NCBI GenBank assembly: GCA_014802325.1
Contig: JAAVCK010000004.1
Span: 1-64,000 of the forward strand
Reading direction: 5' to 3'
From: Bacteroides sp.
GTDB taxonomy: Bacteria; Bacteroidota; Bacteroidia; Bacteroidales; Muribaculaceae
DNA length: 64,000 nucleotides
Part shown: piece after piece, positions 61,515 through 64,000 of the stretch
How the letters are laid out: each line of letters begins with the position of its first letter
How positions within the stretch are numbered: position 1 is the stretch's first letter
The notes under the pieces: model-generated
Database searches by the model: none
What the model was told of the DNA's origin: nothing
Seen by the model: only the letters and a program-made list of their open reading frames with translations
Program-made: the position numbers and the translations under genes

Positions 61515-62135
61515 ATGATTGACTCAGAGTATTACAATACTCTTCCCGTGATTATGTATATCCACGGCTTCCGCTCTGGAGCAAATGGATCGAAGCGAGA
61601 ACAGTTGCAAAAGCATTTCGAAGGTCGTTTCCGCATAATTGCCCCGGAAGTGGATGCTGACCCCGATGCCTCCCTCACTAAAATCAACGAAATTATCGCT
61701 CATGAAAAGCCTCAGATAATTGTAGGCACTTCGCTCGGCGGATGGATGACCCTGATGTGTGAAAGCGGAAATGCCGAGTTGGTCGTGGTGAATCCGTGCA
61801 TTTTCCCGATGGAAGCATTGTCGCAATGGAAAGATATGGAGCTGGAGTATTTCTGTAAGCGACTCGATGGCGTGCAAACTTATAAAGTTACTGAAGAAAT
61901 CCTCAATAAATACGACCGATATGATATAGCTGAAGCCATCCGGAAAAAGAGCCAACGCATTAATGACCTCTGCACCACTCGTGATGAGTTGCTGGGTACT
62001 TCACATATCGACACACTGGAGCCATTGTTACCGCCCGAGCATCTCACGATCGTTGACGACTTCGGTCACCGCTGCTCGGGCGAAGGAATGACCCATCTTT
62101 TCGAGATATTGGATGGGATCTGCGGCTCTCGGTAA
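61515..62135 (+). CDS. YqiA-like alpha/beta hydrolase
   Basis: A 206-residue protein of the UPF0227/YqiA group of small alpha/beta hydrolases. IMYIHGFRSGANGSK is the oxyanion-hole start (about residues 12-26), VGTSLGGWM carries the nucleophile Ser (about residue 72), and VDDFGHRCSG the catalytic His (about residue 182). The acid residue is likely the Asp near 130-140. The reaction may be ester or thioester hydrolysis of an unknown compound. It begins 8 bases after the previous gene and ends the island. Confidence 0.8.
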   Translation: MIDSEYYNTLPVIMYIHGFRSGANGSKREQLQKHFEGRFRIIAPEVDADPDASLTKINEIIAHEKPQIIVGTSLGGWMTLMCESGNAELVVVNPCIFPMEALSQWKDMELEYFCKRLDGVQTYKVTEEILNKYDRYDIAEAIRKKSQRINDLCTTRDELLGTSHIDTLEPLLPPEHLTIVDDFGHRCSGEGMTHLFEILDGICGSR

Positions 62136-62366
62136 CGCGCTTGATTATCAACGCGATTACGAAGTCGGTTATTTGTGCCTCCGGCACCTATAACCAAGTA
62201 GTCTGTTGAATTATATCTACATTGCATTCCTTAGGAGATATTACGCCTATCACCGGGATTTTTATAGATTAAACTCGATATTTTAATACCGTGACAATTC
62301 AAGCGCCGGCCTGCGTGATTGCGGGCCGGCGCTTGATGTAATTTGAGGGATTAAGACGATGGAGAT
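62136..62366. other. Gap between the hydrolase gene and clpC
   Basis: A 12-bp stem CAAGCGCCGGCC / GGCCGGCGCTTG (62300-62335) lies between the convergent genes and may stop both; its U-tracts are weak. No gene is seen. Confidence 0.5.
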
Positions 62367-64000
62367 TTATTCGCCCTCCTTCTCCGCAGTGATGATGCGG
62401 GGAGTGAGCTTTTCATCGCCCTGATTATAGTCTATTTCAATGGTATCACCCGAGGCGATGGCTGCATCGATAATGATATCGGCCAGTTCGTCTTCGAGAT
62501 ACTTCTGTATGGCACGCTTCAGCGGACGGGCACCGAAGTTGGCGTCGTAGCCGCGGTCGGCTATGAAATCACGCGCAGCATCAGATATGTTGAGCTTATA
62601 GCCCAGATCTTTCACGCGGCGGTAGAAGCCGGCCAGCTCGATGTCGATAATCTTGAAGATAGCTTCGCGCGACAGAGGCTCAAACATTATGATGTCGTCG
62701 ATACGGTTGAGAAACTCGGGCGAGAAAGCCTTGTTGAGAGCCTTGCGGAGCACACTCTGCGAGTAGCTCTTGTCGTCGGCGGCAGGGGTGTTGAAACCTA
62801 TGCCCGATCCGAAGTCCTTGAGCTGACGCGAACCGATATTTGACGTCATGATCAGAATAGTGTTCTTGAAGTCGATGGTGCGGCCGAGCGAATCGGTCAG
62901 TCTACCCTCGTCCATGATCTGGAGCAGGAGATTAAACGTATCGGGGTGAGCCTTTTCGATCTCATCAAGGAGCACTATCGAGTACGGACGGCGACGCACT
63001 TTCTCGGTGAGCTGTCCGCCCTCCTCATAGCCCACATATCCCGGAGGCGCTCCTACCAGGCGCGACACGGCAAATTTCTCCATATATTCGCTCATATCTA
63101 TGCGAATCAGTGACTCGGGCGAGTCAAAGAGATATTCGGCCAGCTTCTTGGCAAGATGTGTCTTACCCACACCCGTCGGGCCGAGGAAGAGGAATGTGCC
63201 GATGGGCTTATTGGGATCTTTGAGTCCTATACGGTTGCGGCGAATAGCCTTGGCGAGTTTGTCGATAGCCTCGTCCTGACCTATGATCTGTCCGGCAAGT
63301 GTGGGCGCGATCTCTTTCAGGCGGTGACCTTCGTCCTGCGCAATTCGCTGCACGGGCACTCCGGTCATCATGGCCACCACCTCGGCCACGCGATCCTCAT
63401 CTACGGTCTCGCGCGTAGCGTCAAGGCGCTTTTCCCACTCGGCGCGCTCGGCTTCGAGCTGCTTCTTGAGTTCCTGCTCGCGGTTGCGGTATTCGGCGGC
63501 CTTCTCGAAATCCTGCTCGCGGGCGGCGGCAAGTTTGAGAGAGTTGGTCTCCTCCACCTGCGCCTCCAGATTCAGTATAGTCTCAGGCACAGTGATATTG
63601 GTGATATGCACGCGCGATCCTGCTTCGTCCATAGCGTCGATAGCCTTGTCGGGGAAATTTCGGTCAGAGACATAGCGGTCAGTAAGTGCCACGCAGGCAT
63701 CGAGCGCTTCGGGGGTATAAGTCACATTGTGGTGTGCCTCATACTTATCCTTGATATTGTCAAGGATGATGCGAGTCTCGGCCGCGGTGGTGGGATTGAC
63801 CATCACTTTCTGGAAACGTCGCTCAAGCGCACCGTCGTTTTCTATATTTTTGCGATACTCGTCGAGCGTGGTGGCACCGATACACTGTATCTCGCCGCGC
63901 GCCAGAGCCGGCTTGAGCAGATTGGCAGCATCCATCGATCCGGCCGAATTGCCCGCACCCACTATGGTATGGAGCTCGTCGATAAAGAGTATTATGTCAT
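62367..64000 (-). CDS. clpC: ATP-dependent Clp protease ATP-binding subunit ClpC (partial)
   Basis: The gene runs off the right edge; the visible C-terminal 544 or so residues start with [21 protein letters not shown], the Walker B and following region of the first AAA+ domain. A UVR-like middle domain follows ([23 protein letters not shown]), which distinguishes ClpC from ClpB. The second AAA+ domain has [19 protein letters not shown] (Walker A), [14 protein letters not shown] (Walker B) and [10 protein letters not shown] (sensor 2). It unfolds proteins for ClpP degradation. Confidence 0.92.
   Translation of the reverse strand, partial: DIILFIDELHTIVGAGNSAGSMDAANLLKPALARGEIQCIGATTLDEYRKNIENDGALERRFQKVMVNPTTAAETRIILDNIKDKYEAHHNVTYTPEALDACVALTDRYVSDRNFPDKAIDAMDEAGSRVHITNITVPETILNLEAQVEETNSLKLAAAREQDFEKAAEYRNREQELKKQLEAERAEWEKRLDATRETVDEDRVAEVVAMMTGVPVQRIAQDEGHRLKEIAPTLAGQIIGQDEAIDKLAKAIRRNRIGLKDPNKPIGTFLFLGPTGVGKTHLAKKLAEYLFDSPESLIRIDMSEYMEKFAVSRLVGAPPGYVGYEEGGQLTEKVRRRPYSIVLLDEIEKAHPDTFNLLLQIMDEGRLTDSLGRTIDFKNTILIMTSNIGSRQLKDFGSGIGFNTPAADDKSYSQSVLRKALNKAFSPEFLNRIDDIIMFEPLSREAIFKIIDIELAGFYRRVKDLGYKLNISDAARDFIADRGYDANFGARPLKRAIQKYLEDELADIIIDAAIASGDTIEIDYNQGDEKLTPRIITAEKEGE

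Noticed and set aside
1-64000. CRISPR arrays, rRNA genes, complete insertion sequences or prophage modules
   Set aside because: I saw no spaced direct-repeat array, no rRNA sequence, no intact transposase and no set of phage structural genes. The amidase at 35570 stands alone.

Overview
The window looks like a chromosomal segment of a Bacteroidales bacterium. Upstream of many genes lies the Bacteroidetes-type promoter: a -7 box TAnnTTTG, sometimes with TTTG about 19-20 bases earlier. Gene content agrees: head-GIN adhesin, OmpP1/FadL porin, DUF4286, a short CstA, secreted PL1/GH28/PL11/GH5 enzymes and C-terminal tails like type IX secretion sorting domains. Muribaculaceae is my best guess; no rRNA is present to settle it.

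Region 1 (1-8.9 kb) is accessory and AT-rich. It holds the end of a winged-helix protein, an orphan XRE regulator, a DUF1848 Fe-S protein paired with a methyltransferase-like protein, an IS1182-type transposase remnant, an unknown protein, and two adjacent DUF262 genes that look like a GmrSD-related type IV restriction or phage-defence pair.

Region 2 (8.9-57.4 kb) is mostly core genome. It contains a metallo-hydrolase, Sel1 and WG repeat proteins, a GH5 glycanase, prolyl-tRNA editing protein, an acetyltransferase bordered by ISAs1-type remnants, and the translation block rplM-rpsI-rpsB-tsf. Next come tRNA-Glu - rpsT - tRNA-Glu, a pectate lyase with a decayed gene beside it, and a lipoprotein - prenyl synthase - TatD - NlpC/P60 - CstA operon. 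These are followed by ruvC/DUF4286/glycosyltransferase, parC, a peptidase and sugar-kinase-like set, an amidase, HdeD-like protein, GH28, FadL-like porin, a W/G/Y-rich protein, pyruvate:ferredoxin oxidoreductase, GH13 amylase, cdsA, dus, a flippase, an acyl-CoA ligase and a 1207-residue PL11 rhamnogalacturonan lyase. PL1, GH28 and PL11 together point to pectin use, though no SusC/SusD pair lies here.

Region 3 (57.4-62.2 kb) is a second accessory island. It starts with a long intergenic region that can fold into a rod-like hairpin of about 130 nt. Then come a small protein, a uracil-DNA-glycosylase-like protein, a zinc-ribbon protein and a tail-anchored membrane protein. A WYL-domain regulator, an unknown protein and a YqiA-like hydrolase follow. 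Similar palindromes sit at the same distance from candidate -7 boxes in front of both halves, suggesting that the WYL protein controls the whole island. I consider this island with its RNA, and the DUF262 pair, the best candidates for undescribed systems. The window ends inside clpC (62367 to the right edge, minus strand).
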